Shown piece after piece: positions 5,836 through 7,594 of a stretch of 7,594 nucleotides of DNA (positions are counted from its first letter, which is position 1; the number at the start of each line of letters is the position of its first letter). The stretch is from Planctomycetota bacterium. Lineage in GTDB: Bacteria; Planctomycetota; Phycisphaerae; UBA1845; CAIVHJ01. Below the pieces are notes generated by a model. That model had not been told where the DNA came from. It saw nothing but the letters and a program-made list of their open reading frames with translations, and ran no database searches. The stretch lies in the NCBI GenBank assembly GCA_022573485.1, contig JACZTW010000197.1, forward strand, positions 1-7,594, given 5' to 3'. The translations under genes were made by a program, and so were the position numbers.

Positions 5836-6723
5836 GACATCGACTCAACGACGCTCAACATCGATGCCCACGCCTTCGAAAGCGTCCTAGAGGACCCAAG
5901 GCGGCGCTCCGGAATTAAAGGAGTGATTCCGGTGGACTTTGCCGGAAATCCTGCTGGCCTAGAAACCATATGGAACATAGCACAGCGCTGGGGGCTCTTC
6001 GTGCTCGAAGATGCGTGCCACTCTCTCGGATCTCGATACCGGGACGCGTCAGGACAGTGGCACCGAGTGGGTGACTGCGCACACGCCGACGCAGCTGTGC
6101 TGAGCTTCCACCCCGTCAAGCTCGTCACGACGGGCGAAGGCGGAGCTATTCTTACTAACAGAGAAGACGTCGCCGAACGCTGCCGGACTCTCCGTCATCA
6201 TGGGATTCTCCGTAGGCAGGTCGAGGGCCCATCGGATGAAGGTGCCTGGTATCACGAGATGCACTCACTGGGCTTCAACTACAGGCTCACTGATATCCAG
6301 TGTGCCCTGGGCCTCTCCCAACTCGACAAGCTCGACTCGTTCACGCAGCGCCGTCGTGCGATTGCAGGCCGGTACGATGCGGCCTTCGCCAGCATGCCGA
6401 ACGTGGATGTCCCGTTCAGGTCACCCGATGTGGAGCACGTCTATCACCTGTACGTGATTCAAGTGGACTCGAGGGAAGAGGTGTTTGAATATCTACACTC
6501 GCGTGGAGTTGGCGTCCAGGTCCACTATATTCCGGTACATACGCAGCCCTACTACCGTGGCTTGTACGGACTCGGCTGGGGGGATTTCCCCGTGGCTGAG
6601 GCCTACTACCGCCGCGCCCTTTCGCTACCGATGTATCCAGCACTAACTGACGTCGACGTGGATCGTGTGATTGCCGAGGTCCGGGAAGCCGTGGGTGCGG
6701 TCGCAAAGGACGGTCCCGGATGA
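5677..6723 (+). CDS. PseC-like DegT/DnrJ/EryC1 sugar aminotransferase with foreign N-terminus (chimeric)
   Basis: The protein has 348 residues. From about residue 48 it is a PLP-dependent DegT/DnrJ/EryC1/StrS aminotransferase closest to PseC, which transaminates a UDP-4-keto-6-deoxy-N-acetyl sugar in pseudaminic acid synthesis. Visible motifs are ADVRFADID (48-56), VLEDACHSLG (109-118, Asp112 facing the PLP ring), SFHPVKLVTTGEGG (143-156, Lys148 as Schiff-base lysine), GFNYRLTDIQCALG (199-212) and VHYIPVHTQPYY (282-293). Normal PseC proteins have about 90 residues before the DVxFxDID strand, including the SATSALH phosphate-binding turn. Here there are 47, and they read like an enoyl-CoA hydratase N-terminus. 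The PLP phosphate site is therefore missing and the product is probably inactive as it stands. It overlaps the NeuB-family gene by ATGA. Family membership is firm; the chimera is an inference from motifs. Confidence 0.85.
   Translation: MSDHTHVVLDRLGKRANVTFRTEAGLNVASVEMMAELEGVVDELASGADVRFADIDSTTLNIDAHAFESVLEDPRRRSGIKGVIPVDFAGNPAGLETIWNIAQRWGLFVLEDACHSLGSRYRDASGQWHRVGDCAHADAAVLSFHPVKLVTTGEGGAILTNREDVAERCRTLRHHGILRRQVEGPSDEGAWYHEMHSLGFNYRLTDIQCALGLSQLDKLDSFTQRRRAIAGRYDAAFASMPNVDVPFRSPDVEHVYHLYVIQVDSREEVFEYLHSRGVGVQVHYIPVHTQPYYRGLYGLGWGDFPVAEAYYRRALSLPMYPALTDVDVDRVIAEVREAVGAVAKDGPG
6705..6710 (+). promoter_or_regulatory. Ribosome binding site for NeuB-family gene
   Basis: AAAGGA lies 9 bases before the ATG at 6720, inside the end of the aminotransferase gene. 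With the ATGA overlap (6720-6723) it supports translational coupling. Confidence 0.6.
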
Positions 6724-7594
6724 ATTTCTCGGGACAGGTGCCCTGTTTCGTCGCAGAGGTGTCCAGTAACCACAACCGTGACCTCGGTCGAGCACGCGCT
6801 TTGATAGAGAAGGCCGGAGCGATCGGTTGCAACGCGGTCAAGTTCCAACTCTTCAGGATTGATCAGCTGTTCGCGCCAGAGATACTGGAGAGAAGCGAGA
6901 GTCATCGTCGAAGGGCCGAGTGGGAATTGCCGCTCGATTTTCTCGGCGAGTTGGCCCGAATGTGCCACGAGCGCGAGATGCAGTTTGCTTGCACGCCTTT
7001 CTATCTCGCGGCAGTCGACGAACTAGCCCCCTACGTAGACTTCCTGAAGATCGGTTCCTATGAGCTGACCTGGCCGAGCCTGCTACGGCGCTGCGGCGAG
7101 ACCGGCTTGCCGGTCGTGCTGTCAACGGGAATGGCAATCATCGAAGAGGTCGAAGCAGCGGTAATATTCCTTAGAACGTCTGGATGTAGGGACCTCACTC
7201 TGCTCCACACCGTCTCCGGCTACCCGACCCCCGTCCTCGAGTGCAACCTGGCCGCGATTGAGACACTGCGCACCACCTTCGATTGTCCTGTCGGCTGGTC
7301 CGACCACAGCAACACGCCTGGCGTGCTCCACCGAGCCATCAGTCGCTGGGGCGCAACAATGATCGAGTTCCATTTCGACCTCGATGGTACCGGCGCCGAA
7401 TACGCACAGGGACACTGCTGGCTCCCGGGCGCCATGGCAAGTGTGATCAGCGACACCCACGGTGGACGCCGCCGGGCTGGCTGCGCGGCTCGGCGATGTT
7501 GCGGGGATCATCTACGCCGCGCCCGGCGCCGCCGCCTGCGCCCGGTTCGAGCTGCCCGAAGACCGGATGGGCGACGTCGTCGCGGTCTCCGGGC
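6720..7594 (+). CDS. NeuB-family nonulosonic acid synthase-like protein, 3' part lost
   Basis: A TIM-barrel NeuB/PseI-type protein; characterised members condense phosphoenolpyruvate with a 2-acetamido sugar to give sialic-type acids. Visible motifs are FVAEVSSNHNRDLGRA (10-25), AVKFQLF (39-45), FACTPFY (89-95), FLKIGSYELTW (108-118), VVLSTGMA (132-139), LLHTVSGYPTP (161-171), GWSDHSN (192-198) and IEFHFDLDG (215-223). His196, Glu216 and His218 correspond to metal- and substrate-binding residues of NeuB. The usual EKHF is EFHF, followed by GAEYAQGHCWLP, suggesting a subgroup apart from classical NeuB. Homology ends near residue 242-246 (about 7447). The frame stays open to the window edge but then encodes an arginine-rich sequence unlike any NeuB C-terminus, so the barrel end and any SAF domain are missing. 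The neighbouring PseC-like gene supports a surface-glycan role. The exact product is unknown. Confidence 0.82.
   Translation, partial: MNFSGQVPCFVAEVSSNHNRDLGRARALIEKAGAIGCNAVKFQLFRIDQLFAPEILERSESHRRRAEWELPLDFLGELARMCHEREMQFACTPFYLAAVDELAPYVDFLKIGSYELTWPSLLRRCGETGLPVVLSTGMAIIEEVEAAVIFLRTSGCRDLTLLHTVSGYPTPVLECNLAAIETLRTTFDCPVGWSDHSNTPGVLHRAISRWGATMIEFHFDLDGTGAEYAQGHCWLPGAMASVISDTHGGRRRAGCAARRCCGDHLRRARRRRLRPVRAARRPDGRRRRGLR
7447..7594 (+). pseudogene. Phosphonoacetate hydrolase-like fragment in another frame, open at window edge
   Basis: Read one base off the NeuB frame, the last ~48 codons give PTVDAAGLAARLGDVAGI, then CARFELPEDRMGDVVAVSG. FELPxDRxGDVVVxS is a segment I recall from phosphonoacetate hydrolase (PhnA type) and related alkaline phosphatase-superfamily proteins, which have a preceding helix like VDAAGLAARL. 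An in-frame TGA at 7444-7446 precedes it, so no gene start is visible except possibly the GTG at 7462, which would be internal to the family. GC over 7461-7594 is 104/134 (about 78%), with strong G/C at third positions in this frame. This fits real coding in this frame and not in the NeuB frame. The fragment continues past the window. The family call is tentative. Confidence 0.45.

Overview
The window looks like bacterial DNA from a Planctomycetota-type genome, probably a metagenome contig. The evidence is the architecture of the valyl-tRNA synthetase: a LDYYYPTSVLITSRD block, a TMSKS form of the KMSKS loop, a four-cysteine zinc-ribbon-like insertion and a long insertion after WWGHRIPVW. These are features I associate with planctomycete ValS. 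This lineage call is from memory of the family, not from a search.

Layout. Bases 1-3104 hold valS, open at the window's left edge. A large imperfect inverted repeat built of GCGCAGAGG-like nonamers fills the gap at 3105-3238. Two CNNM/CorC-type membrane proteins with DUF21 and CBS domains follow at 3239-4489 and 4486-5475, overlapping by ATGA and surely co-transcribed. Immediately after the second stop codon a tandem heptamer array (RGTCAGC units) runs from 5476 to 5531. About 145 bases of further intergenic DNA carry a weak promoter candidate and a good ribosome binding site. From 5677 a second two-gene block with an ATGA overlap encodes a DegT/PseC-like sugar aminotransferase and a NeuB-family synthase. 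Both belong to nonulosonic (sialic/pseudaminic-type) acid synthesis for surface glycans.

The most striking point is that the right-hand block looks mosaic. The first ~47-53 residues of the aminotransferase do not resemble an aminotransferase but the N-terminus of an enoyl-CoA hydratase/isomerase. The PseC-like part begins only at the ADVRFADID stretch, so the normal N-terminal cofactor-binding segment is missing. Near 7440-7462 the NeuB homology stops. A different reading frame then encodes a stretch resembling a phosphonoacetate hydrolase/alkaline phosphatase-superfamily protein, with GC jumping to about 78%. Two joints between unrelated genes in under 2 kb mean either real illegitimate recombination or chimeric assembly; sequence alone cannot decide.

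A second point is that valS carries short palindromic elements inside its coding sequence, at three loops where extra residues are tolerated. Two of them (near 1555-1572 and 2532-2551) are clearly the same family. They share a CTGAAG centre, have two compensatory stem changes and lie in the same reading frame, recalling protein-coding palindromic elements such as those of Rickettsia. No tRNA, rRNA, CRISPR array, transposase or integrase is visible.
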